A DNA stretch of 64,000 nucleotides from DATAZK01 sp965199805 (lineage in GTDB: Bacteria > Actinomycetota > Actinomycetes > Frankiales > Frankiaceae), in the NCBI GenBank assembly GCA_965199805.1, contig CBDATO010000001.1, forward strand, positions 2,170,001 through 2,234,000, read 5' to 3'. The notes under the pieces are model-generated. The model had not been told where the DNA came from. It did not search any database and saw nothing but the letters and a program-made list of their open reading frames with translations. Both the position numbers and the translations under genes were made by a program. Position 1 is the stretch's first letter, and each line of letters opens with the position of its first letter. Positions 8,196 to 15,413 of this stretch are shown here, in pieces.

Positions 8196-9008
8196 ATGAA
8201 CGAACCGCTGGTCACGTACGAGACCGGTCCGATCCCGGACGCCCCCGGGTTGGTGGCCACGATCGCGCTCAACCGTCCTGCCGAGCTGAACGCGATGAGC
8301 TGGGAGCTGATCCGGGAGTTCGACGCGGCGGTGACGCAGGCGGCGGCCGACGAGCGCGTACGCGTGCTGCTCGTCACCGGCCGCGGCCGGGCGTTCAGTG
8401 CGGGCGGCGACCTCAAGAGCTACGTCGACCTGCAGCGTGACCCGGTGCGCTTCCCGCAGTTCGTCCAGGACCTGCACGACGCCTTCGGCCGGCTGCGGCA
8501 CCTGCGTATCCCGGTGATCGCGCTGGTCAACGGGGTGACGGCCGCCGGCGGGCTGGAGCTTCTGCTCGGCTGCGACCTGGTGATCGCCGCCGAGTCGGCC
8601 CGCATCGCCGACGGCCACCTCAACTTCGGGCAGATGGGTGGCGGCGGCGTGCTCACCCTGCTGCCCCGGCTGATCGGGCTGCAGCGTGCGACCGAGCTGC
8701 TCTTCACCGGCCGGTTCCTGTCGGCGCAGGAAGCCGCCGAGTGGGGCCTCGTCGCCCGGGTGGTCGCCGACGACCGGCTGCACGACGAGGGCCTGGACCT
8801 CGCGCGGCAGATCGCGGTGAAGAGCCCGCTCGCCGTCGCCAATGCGAAGTCCGTGATGACGACGATCTGGGAGCAGTCGATGAGCGTGCCCAGCGGTCTC
8901 GCGCTCGAGCTGACGAAGAACGCCACCTACTGCCTGAACTCGCAGGATGCGCCGGAGGGCCTTGCCGCCTTCGCCGAGAAGCGCTCCCCGAACTTCACCG
9001 GGAGGTGA
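8196..9008 (+). CDS. Enoyl-CoA hydratase/isomerase (crotonase) family protein
   Basis: A 270-residue crotonase-fold protein. The oxyanion-hole segment SAGGDLKSY (68-76) and GGLELLLGCDL (118-128) are present, retaining the first catalytic Glu (121). The position of the second catalytic Glu of true hydratases, in the 'PEIxLG' stretch, reads ADGHLNFGQMGGGG (138-151), so His141 replaces Glu by my alignment. The chemistry may therefore differ from simple hydration. It is placed between the acyl-CoA ligase and the DUF35 gene, implying action on the CoA ester made upstream. Confidence 0.87.
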   Translation: MNEPLVTYETGPIPDAPGLVATIALNRPAELNAMSWELIREFDAAVTQAAADERVRVLLVTGRGRAFSAGGDLKSYVDLQRDPVRFPQFVQDLHDAFGRLRHLRIPVIALVNGVTAAGGLELLLGCDLVIAAESARIADGHLNFGQMGGGGVLTLLPRLIGLQRATELLFTGRFLSAQEAAEWGLVARVVADDRLHDEGLDLARQIAVKSPLAVANAKSVMTTIWEQSMSVPSGLALELTKNATYCLNSQDAPEGLAAFAEKRSPNFTGR

Positions 9009-9010
9009 GC

Positions 9011-9418
9011 ATGCTGCCCACGTCACCACCCGTGCCCGACGAGGACAGCGCGCCGTACTGGGCGGGGCTCCGCGAGCACCGTCTCGAGCTGCAGCGCTGC
9101 GACGCGTGCGCCGAGGTCCGCTTCCCGCGTATGCCGGCGTGCCCCCGGTGCGGCTCACCGGAGTGGAGCGCGTACGAGGCGTCCGGCGCCGGCCGCGTCT
9201 ACTCGTGGATCGTCGTGCACCGGCCGCTCCCGCCGTTCGAGGTCGCCGACCTGCCCGTCACGATCGCCACCGTCGAGTTGGACGAGGGCTGCCGGATGCT
9301 CGGCCGGCTCGTCTCCGGCGAGGCAGCGGTCGACGTCCGGGTGAGCGCCGACTTCGTCGACCACGCCGACCGGACCGAGCTCGTCTTCCGTGCCGCTGAC
9401 GACCGGACGGACAGCTGA
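9011..9418 (+). CDS. DUF35 Zn-ribbon/OB-fold acyl-CoA-associated protein
   Basis: A 135-residue protein with an N-terminal rubredoxin-like zinc ribbon (Cys30, Cys33, Cys44, Cys47: CDAC...CPRC) and a C-terminal OB fold. DUF35 proteins bind thiolase-fold or hydratase partners and shape their acyl-CoA sites, as in BbsA-BbsB and ChsH2-Ltp2. A strong Shine-Dalgarno (GGAGGTGAG) overlaps the end of the crotonase gene. The stop TGA shares its A with the ATG of the next, thiolase-fold gene, so the two are coupled and almost certainly form a complex. Confidence 0.92.
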   Translation: MLPTSPPVPDEDSAPYWAGLREHRLELQRCDACAEVRFPRMPACPRCGSPEWSAYEASGAGRVYSWIVVHRPLPPFEVADLPVTIATVELDEGCRMLGRLVSGEAAVDVRVSADFVDHADRTELVFRAADDRTDS

Positions 9419-10572
9419 TGCCGCAGTTCCGGGCCGCCGTCGCCGGCGTCGGCTACACCCCGTTCACCGCGACCTCCGAGGCCTCGATCCTCGAGCTCGC
9501 CCGCGAGGCCTGCAGCAACGCGATCGCCGATGCCGGGCTCGACCCGAAGGTCGTCGACGGTATCGCCAGCTTCGCGGTCAACCACGACAGCGTGCCGACC
9601 ACGGCCGTGGCCACCGTGCTCGGACTGCCGCAGCTGCGCTTCGCGCTCGACATCGACCTCGGCGGCCAGGCGCCGTGCCACCTCGTCGCGCAGGCTGCGG
9701 CGGCGGTCAGCACCGGTCAGGCCGAGGCCGTCCTCGTCTACCGGGCCATGAAGGGGCGCTCCGGCCCGCGGGTGGGCGGCATGGAGTTCGCCGGCGGCGG
9801 CGGGCAGTACCGCTACCCGATCGGTTACGGCGCCTACCTCATGTACGTCGCGATGTGGGCGCAGCGCTTCCTCGCCGAGACCGGTCAGGGGACGGACGAC
9901 CTGGCCGCCGTCGCCCTCATGCAGCGTGAGTACGCGGTGCTCAACGAGCGGGCCTTCCGCCGCAAGCCGCTCACGTACGAGCAGTACGCCGAGGCGCCGT
10001 ACGTGGTCGATCCCTTCCGCGGCCCGGACTGCACGATCGAGGTGGACGGGGCCTGCGCCGTGCTCGTCACCGGGCTCGAGCCGGCCCGCGACCTGCGCCA
10101 CCCGCCGGCCGTCATCGCGTCCGGCGGCTACCAGGCGGGTCCGCGGTCCGGCCTCGACATCGGCGATCACCTGGCCTGGCGGGACTACACCCGCAACTAC
10201 ACGAGCTGGATGGCCGACGGCCTGTACGCGCGAGCCGGGGTCGGCCCCCGGGACGTGGAGTTCGCCGAGATCTACGACTGCTTCACCAGCACCGTGCTCA
10301 TGGGCCTCGAGGGCCTCGGGCTGGTCGGGCGCGGCGAGTCGGGAGCCTTCGTCCGGGCCGGGCAGACCAGGCTGGACGGCCGGCTGCCGACCAACACCTA
10401 CGGCGGGCTGCTCGCCGAGGGCTACCTGCACGGCATGAACACGCTGGCCGAGGCGGTGCTGCAGATCCAGGGCCGCGGGGGCGTCCGGCAGGCGCCCCGG
10501 CACGAGGTCGGCATCGTCACGTCGGGCGCGCTGATGGACGGCTCGGGGATGATCCTCACGGCCGACCGGTGA
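9418..10572 (+). CDS. Thiolase-fold protein, probably an Ltp2-like aldolase
   Basis: A 384-residue SCP-x/lipid-transfer-type thiolase homologue that lacks thiolase chemistry. By eye the nucleophilic Cys aligns with Gly83 (DLGGQAPCHLV), the NEAF region reads YDCF (Tyr286), the GHP His reads GYL (Tyr336), and the final CxG motif is VTSGALMDGSG. Replacement of the catalytic Cys and His is known in Ltp2, the DUF35-dependent retro-aldolase of steroid side-chain cleavage. The coupled DUF35 gene upstream fits this. I infer C-C bond cleavage or formation on an acyl-CoA; a thiolase call would be misleading. Confidence 0.85.
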   Translation: MPQFRAAVAGVGYTPFTATSEASILELAREACSNAIADAGLDPKVVDGIASFAVNHDSVPTTAVATVLGLPQLRFALDIDLGGQAPCHLVAQAAAAVSTGQAEAVLVYRAMKGRSGPRVGGMEFAGGGGQYRYPIGYGAYLMYVAMWAQRFLAETGQGTDDLAAVALMQREYAVLNERAFRRKPLTYEQYAEAPYVVDPFRGPDCTIEVDGACAVLVTGLEPARDLRHPPAVIASGGYQAGPRSGLDIGDHLAWRDYTRNYTSWMADGLYARAGVGPRDVEFAEIYDCFTSTVLMGLEGLGLVGRGESGAFVRAGQTRLDGRLPTNTYGGLLAEGYLHGMNTLAEAVLQIQGRGGVRQAPRHEVGIVTSGALMDGSGMILTADR

Positions 10573-10582
10573 TCGGCGTGCT

Positions 10583-10588
10583 TACAGT
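10583..10588 (+). promoter_or_regulatory. Putative -10 box, leaderless (FCD regulator)
   Basis: TACAGT, six bases before the GTG at 10595. Confidence 0.5.
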
Positions 10589-10594
10589 TGGCCG

Positions 10595-11383
10595 GTGGGT
10601 GCCGCGCGCAATGTGCAGTTCCCCCGCCCGCGCCTCGCCGAGATGATCGCCGCCGAGCTGCGCACCCGGATCCTGTCGGGCCGCTACGGCGACGGAGACT
10701 TCCTGCCCAAGCAGGACGACCTCATCGAGATGTTCGGCGTCAGCCCGCCGTCGATCCGCGAGGCGCTGCGCGTGCTGGAGACCGAGGGCCTGGTCACCGT
10801 GCAGCGGGGCAACGTCGGCGGGGCCGTCGTGCACGCGCCGCAGTCGAGCAAGGTCGCGTACATGCTCGGCCTGGTGCTCGAGCACCAGCAGACCCCGATC
10901 AGCGACATCGTGACCACGCTGCAGCGCCTCGACCCCGCCTGCGCCGCCGCCTGCGCCGAGCTCGCCGGCCGGCGCGAGACCGTCGTCCCGCTGCTGCGCG
11001 CCAACGTCGAGCAGAGCAAGGCGGCGCTCGACGATGCCGACCGCTACGCTCCGCTGGCCCGGCAGTTCCACGAGATCATGGTGGCCGGCTGCGGCAGCCC
11101 GACGCTCAGCCTGGTGGTCGGGTCGCTCGAGTCGCTCTGGACCGGCCACGTGCTCAAGCTGGCCGGCGGGATACAGGGCAAGACGGTGCGCAGCACGACG
11201 CTGGAGGCCCGGCAGGCCAGCCTCGGCGAGCACGAGCGGCTGCTCGGACTCATCGACGACGGTGACGCCGACGGCGCCGCGGGCCTCGCGCACGAGCACC
11301 TGACCAGCCACGACGATCTCGCCTACCCGTTCTCGCTGGACACCCCGGTCACGGCGGACACGGTGCGCGACGTCAGGATCTGA
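10595..11383 (+). CDS. GntR-family regulator, FadR/FCD subfamily
   Basis: A 262-residue protein. Residues about 12-80 form a winged helix-turn-helix (FGVSPPSIREALRVLETEGLV), and the rest is an all-helical FCD ligand domain with conserved metal-binding histidines (QFHEIM, GEHERLL, AHEHL). FCD regulators sense organic acids or acyl-CoAs, and its place right after the acyl-CoA cluster suggests it controls that cluster or the DapA-like gene that starts four bases later. The GTG start follows a TACAGT box at six bases. The operator was not identified. Confidence 0.88.
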   Translation: MGAARNVQFPRPRLAEMIAAELRTRILSGRYGDGDFLPKQDDLIEMFGVSPPSIREALRVLETEGLVTVQRGNVGGAVVHAPQSSKVAYMLGLVLEHQQTPISDIVTTLQRLDPACAAACAELAGRRETVVPLLRANVEQSKAALDDADRYAPLARQFHEIMVAGCGSPTLSLVVGSLESLWTGHVLKLAGGIQGKTVRSTTLEARQASLGEHERLLGLIDDGDADGAAGLAHEHLTSHDDLAYPFSLDTPVTADTVRDVRI

Positions 11384-11387
11384 CGGC

Positions 11388-12302
11388 ATGGGCACGCCGG
11401 GCACTTCGCAGCCGAGCACGTACGTCATCAGCATCACGCCGTTCGGTCCGGACGGCTCCTTCGACGAGGACGGCATCCGGCGGCACCTGCGCCGCATGGC
11501 GGACGCCGGGGTCGGCGTCTACCTCGGCGGCGGCGGCAGCGGTGAGGGCTACGTGCTCACCGACGCCGAGGCGCGCCGGCTGCTCGAGATCGGCGTCGAG
11601 GAGCTGCGCGGCCGGGTGCCGGTGCGCGCCATGGGGTGCGAGCCGCGGACGGCGGCCGAGATACTGGCGTACGTACGGATCGCCGCCGAGGCGGGCGTCG
11701 ACGCCACGCAGGTCTACTCGCTGGACCAGGGCCACGGCCACCGCCCGACCCCGGCGGAGATCCAGGGCTACTTCGACGACGTGCTGTCCGGCACCGACCT
11801 GCCGTGCGTGATCTCGACGCACCAGTCGGTCGGCTACCGGGTGCCGATCGACATGCTGGTCGGCTTCCTCGACCGGTATCCGCACGTCGTCGGCATCAAC
11901 TGCACGCATCAGGACCTCGGCTACCTCGCCGGCGTCGTGGATGCGGTCGGCGACCGGGTCGAGGTGCACGTCGGCGGTCCGCAGCAGGCCCTGGCGGCCT
12001 GGTCGCTCGGCGCGACGGGATACCTCAGCTCCGAGGCCAACCTCGCACCCGAGCTGTGCCGCTCGCTGGTCGACGCGTACGCGGCGCACGACGGCGCAGC
12101 GCTGACCAGCCGTTTCGGCACCCTGGTGCGGCTGTCTCTCGCCTTCTACGGCGCCGGGGGCATCCGGGCGACCAAGGCGGTGTTGGGTCGATGGGGCCTA
12201 CCGGGAGGTGTGCCCCGGCGCCCGCAGCTGCCGGTGGCGCCGGACGTCGTCGATCGGCTCGTGGAGCTCGTCGGGACGCTCGGCATCCGTCCTGCGGGGT
12301 AG
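11388..12302 (+). CDS. DapA/NAL-family protein lacking the Schiff-base lysine
   Basis: A 304-residue TIM-barrel protein of the dihydrodipicolinate synthase/N-acetylneuraminate lyase superfamily (ISITPFGPDGSFDEDGIRRH; GGGGSGEGYVLTDAEA). The strand that carries the catalytic Lys in the family (VxGIK) reads VVGINCTHQDLGYL, with Asn171 in its place. The usual 'YNxP' Tyr region reads STHQSVGYRVP. No other core lysine is available; the only late one is in the C-terminal helix. It cannot use the standard aldolase mechanism and may be a decarboxylase-like or binding derivative. It starts four bases after the regulator stop. Confidence 0.85.
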   Translation: MGTPGTSQPSTYVISITPFGPDGSFDEDGIRRHLRRMADAGVGVYLGGGGSGEGYVLTDAEARRLLEIGVEELRGRVPVRAMGCEPRTAAEILAYVRIAAEAGVDATQVYSLDQGHGHRPTPAEIQGYFDDVLSGTDLPCVISTHQSVGYRVPIDMLVGFLDRYPHVVGINCTHQDLGYLAGVVDAVGDRVEVHVGGPQQALAAWSLGATGYLSSEANLAPELCRSLVDAYAAHDGAALTSRFGTLVRLSLAFYGAGGIRATKAVLGRWGLPGGVPRRPQLPVAPDVVDRLVELVGTLGIRPAG

Positions 12303-12307
12303 GTCTC

Positions 12308-12323
12308 GCCCGGTCCGCCGGGC
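12308..12323 (+). terminator. Stem-loop between the DapA-like and FUSC genes
   Basis: Arms GCCCGG and CCGGGC with a 4-base loop. There is no U-tract, so it may only weaken read-through or protect the upstream mRNA. Confidence 0.4.
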
Positions 12324-12361
12324 GGCCGATGGGACGCCAGGCTGCACGGGAGCGGAGGAGG

Positions 12362-14719
12362 ATGAGCGTGGTGGCGGCAGGTCCGGGCCCGGGCTCGGCA
12401 GCGACGCGGGTGGTGCGCGAACGGCTGCGCGCCGCTGCGGACCGCTTCGTCGGAATCGACCCCGGTCAGATCCAGTTGCGCGTGGCCCTGCGGGCCGTCC
12501 TCGGGATCGCGCTCGCCCTGCTGCTCGAGTACGTCTTCGTGCGGGCGACCGGCGCGATGCAGGTGCACGCCCCGGCGGGCGCGATCACCGCGCAGCAGGC
12601 CGCGCTCATCGACGCCCAGCACCACGGGGTGCGGGTGGTCGCCATGCTGCTCGGCGCGCTGGCCGCCATGATCTCGAGCTTCGCCGTCAGCGACCCGACC
12701 CCGCGGGGGCAGCTCGAAACCACCTTGCTGCTCCCGCTGCCGCTCTTCGGCTCGATGTCGATCGGGCTGCTGATCGGCTCGCACCGGCTGCTGTCGCTGT
12801 CGTTCCTGGTCGTCGCGATCATGGTGGGGGTGTGGCTGCGCCGCTTCGGGCCGCGCGGTGTCGGCACCGGCCTGGTGATCTTCCAGGGCGGCTTCATGGG
12901 CTTCTTCCTCCATCCGCAGATCCCGGCCGGGATGATCGGCTGGGTCGCGGCCGAGCTCGCCATCGGCGTCGCGGCAGCCCTCGTCGCGCGCTTCGTCCTG
13001 GTGCGCCCGCACAACGGCCGCACCCTCGTGCGCATGCAGCGGGCCTGGGCCGCGCGCGGCAAGCACCTCGTCGAGCTGGCCGACCGGCTCTTCGATCCGA
13101 CGCTGGACACCCCGCACCACACCGCCCTCGCCGAGCAGCTGCGCCGGCAGGAGGTTCGTGTCAACGAGGCGACGCTGATGATCGACGCCCAGCTCGCGCA
13201 GCCCGGGTCGACGTCGGCCGCGACCCTGCTGCACGGCCGGCTCTACGACCTCGAGCTCGCCGTCTCCAACGTCGCCCGCTTCTCCGACGCGCTCAGCCGC
13301 CGACCGCTCACCCCGAAGACCCGCAGCGACGTCCGCAGCATGCTGCAGGCGCTGCGCGACTCCGAGTGGTCGCAGGCGTCCGAGCGCGCGACCCGCCTCG
13401 GCGACGCCGCCGACGACCCCGACCCGACCACCCTGGTGCTGCTGCGCCGGCTCGCCGGATCGGTGCGTACGGTCACCGTCGCCATGCGGCACTGGCTCGC
13501 GCTGGGTGAGGCGCACGAGTCCAGCGCCGCCGACGACAACTACGTGCCGGCCATCGCGCTGACCGGCGGCTTCCTGCCCGGGTCGGCGCCCGCCAGCTCG
13601 CGCGCCTCCACCACCCCGGGGCGGGGCAGCTGGATCGAGCGGGTCGTGCTGGCACCCGAGCTGCGCGCGTCGTTGCAGGTGGGCGTCGCGTCGGTCATCG
13701 CCATCGCCGCCGGTGACGCCGTCAACGGCCGCCGCTTCTACTGGGGGCTGCTCGCGGTCTTCCTCGCCTTCATGGCGACGACGAACGCCGGCGAGCAGAT
13801 CCAGAAGGCGATCTTCCGCGCGCTCGGCACCGCGATCGGCATCGTCGTCGGCGACCTGCTGGTGCACGCCACCGGGGAGAACCTCGTCGTCGTCTTCGGC
13901 GTCGTGCTGGTGTCGCTGTTCCTCGGCATTTACCTGATCCGCGTCAACTACATGTTCATGGTCATCGGCATCACGGTGACCATGTCGCAGCTCTACCAGC
14001 AGCTCGGCGAGTTCAGCTGGCACCTGCTGACCCTGCGGCTGCTGGAGACCGCGATCGGTACGGCGGCGGTGATCGTTGCCGTCGTCGTGGTCTTCCCGCT
14101 CCGCCCGCAGCGCGTGCTGCAGGCCGCGGCGCTCACCTACTTCGAGGCACTGCAGGCGCTGGTGGGCAGGGCGGCCGACGCCATCGCCGGCGCGCAGCCC
14201 AGCGAGAGCGAGCGCGACCAGCTCCGGGGCGACGTCCGCCAGCTCGACGCCGCCTTCCACACGCTGGTGATGACCGCCCGACCGCTGCGGACCGCCCTGC
14301 TGAGCGCGGACTCCACCCAGCTCGGCCGGATCCTGACGGTCGCCTCGGCGGCGCGCTATTACGCCCGCAACCTCGCGTCCGGGGTCGAAGCATGGCGTGC
14401 CGAGGGCATCTCGGCGGAGCCGCTCGGCCGCGCCGTCGGAGAGCTGACCGGCTCCATGGACGCGATCCGGCAGCGGCTCGCGATCGGCCCGGCGGCGGCG
14501 CGGCAGACCCCGTACACCCGGTCGTCGGCCTACTTCGACGCGGTCGACCGCAGCCTCGAGGGCTTCGACGGCCACGCCGTGATCGGCGACTTCATGATGC
14601 TCGACGCCACCCTGGCCCGGCTCGCCTCCGCGTTGAAGATGCCGATCACCGACCACGACACCACAGCCGACACCGCCCTCGTCGCGTCGCAGCGGGCGGG
14701 CGTCGCGCAACCCGCTTGA
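12362..14719 (+). CDS. FUSC-family inner-membrane protein (aromatic-acid exporter-like)
   Basis: A 785-residue protein with two membrane blocks. The N-terminal block (about residues 40-220) holds several hydrophobic helices. The central part is soluble and helical. The second block (about 440-580) contains the FUSC_2 signature region with NGRRFYWGLLAVFLAFM and RALGTAIGIVVGDLL, followed by a cytosolic C-terminal helical domain. Relatives (AaeB, YccS) export aromatic acids or are of unknown function. The ATG is preceded by GGAGGAG, and upstream ATGs in this frame lie inside the previous gene. It may detoxify intermediates of the neighbouring catabolic cluster; that is inference. Confidence 0.85.
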   Translation: MSVVAAGPGPGSAATRVVRERLRAAADRFVGIDPGQIQLRVALRAVLGIALALLLEYVFVRATGAMQVHAPAGAITAQQAALIDAQHHGVRVVAMLLGALAAMISSFAVSDPTPRGQLETTLLLPLPLFGSMSIGLLIGSHRLLSLSFLVVAIMVGVWLRRFGPRGVGTGLVIFQGGFMGFFLHPQIPAGMIGWVAAELAIGVAAALVARFVLVRPHNGRTLVRMQRAWAARGKHLVELADRLFDPTLDTPHHTALAEQLRRQEVRVNEATLMIDAQLAQPGSTSAATLLHGRLYDLELAVSNVARFSDALSRRPLTPKTRSDVRSMLQALRDSEWSQASERATRLGDAADDPDPTTLVLLRRLAGSVRTVTVAMRHWLALGEAHESSAADDNYVPAIALTGGFLPGSAPASSRASTTPGRGSWIERVVLAPELRASLQVGVASVIAIAAGDAVNGRRFYWGLLAVFLAFMATTNAGEQIQKAIFRALGTAIGIVVGDLLVHATGENLVVVFGVVLVSLFLGIYLIRVNYMFMVIGITVTMSQLYQQLGEFSWHLLTLRLLETAIGTAAVIVAVVVVFPLRPQRVLQAAALTYFEALQALVGRAADAIAGAQPSESERDQLRGDVRQLDAAFHTLVMTARPLRTALLSADSTQLGRILTVASAARYYARNLASGVEAWRAEGISAEPLGRAVGELTGSMDAIRQRLAIGPAAARQTPYTRSSAYFDAVDRSLEGFDGHAVIGDFMMLDATLARLASALKMPITDHDTTADTALVASQRAGVAQPA

Positions 14720-14722
14720 GGG

Positions 14723-15385
14723 TCAGTCGACGACGGTCAGCCCGAGCAGCGCCGCGAAGGCGGGAGCGAGGTCGAAGAGCTGCGGCCGGCTGATGGTGGC
14801 GCCGGTCAGGCTCTCGTAGCCACCCTCCAGCGACAGCGCCTTGGCCTCGCTGAAGTCGACCTTGGCCAGCTTGGCGCGTCCGAAGGCGACGCGCTCCAGG
14901 GTGCAGCCGGGGAAGCGGACGTTCACGAGAGTGGCGCCGGAGAAGTCGACGTGGTCGAGCAGGCAGTTCGAGAACGTGACGTCACGCAGGACGGCGCTGC
15001 GCAGGTTGACGGAGTCGAGCTTGCTGTCGTGCACCTGCACCCGGCGCCAGGCCGCGTCGTAGGCGGGAGTGCCGGCGAGGACGCTGTCGCTGACCTCGAC
15101 GTCGGTCCAGGTCGACTCCGCGAGGTCGGTGCTGAGCCACCGCATGCCGCGCATCCAGCTGTCGCGGAACTGGGCCTGGCGGAACGAACCCTCCTCGATC
15201 GTGGCGCCCTCGAGCGCGGCCTCGAGGAAGCGGGCGCCGCGGGCGTCGAGGTCGGTGAGGGGACCTTCGAGCGTGGCGCCGTCGAGGTGCACCGTCTCGT
15301 ACCGGCCGTCGATGGTGAAGCCGCCGTCGGTCGACTCGAGGAAGTCGACCCAGTGCAGCTCGTCGAGCCGGCGCGGCGCGTCCAT
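14723..15385 (-). CDS. Pentapeptide-repeat protein
   Basis: A 220-residue protein made largely of degenerate A(D/N)LxX repeats (LDGATLEGPL, ARGARFLEAAL, VNLRSAVLRDVTF, VDFSGATLVNVRF, LAKVDFSEAKAL), expected to form a right-handed quadrilateral beta-helix. Some family members protect DNA gyrase by mimicking DNA, but most have no known role. A strong GGGAGGAG Shine-Dalgarno precedes the ATG. It lies 28 bases downstream of the DipZ-like gene on the same strand and is convergent with the FUSC gene, three bases away. Confidence 0.88.
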   Translation of the reverse strand: MDAPRRLDELHWVDFLESTDGGFTIDGRYETVHLDGATLEGPLTDLDARGARFLEAALEGATIEEGSFRQAQFRDSWMRGMRWLSTDLAESTWTDVEVSDSVLAGTPAYDAAWRRVQVHDSKLDSVNLRSAVLRDVTFSNCLLDHVDFSGATLVNVRFPGCTLERVAFGRAKLAKVDFSEAKALSLEGGYESLTGATISRPQLFDLAPAFAALLGLTVVD

Positions 15386-15413
15386 CGTCGCTCCTCCCGC
15401 TCGTAGGGCCCGG

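Noticed and set aside
5763..9158. 1,131-codon open frame on the minus strand across the acyl-CoA cluster
   Set aside because: It runs antisense to five well-supported genes, is dominated by Arg/Gly/Asp/His/Val and has no motif. It is a third-position GC artefact.
12146..14710. 854-codon minus-strand frame opposite the FUSC gene
   Set aside because: The same kind of artefact; the opposite strand encodes a clear membrane protein with a Shine-Dalgarno.
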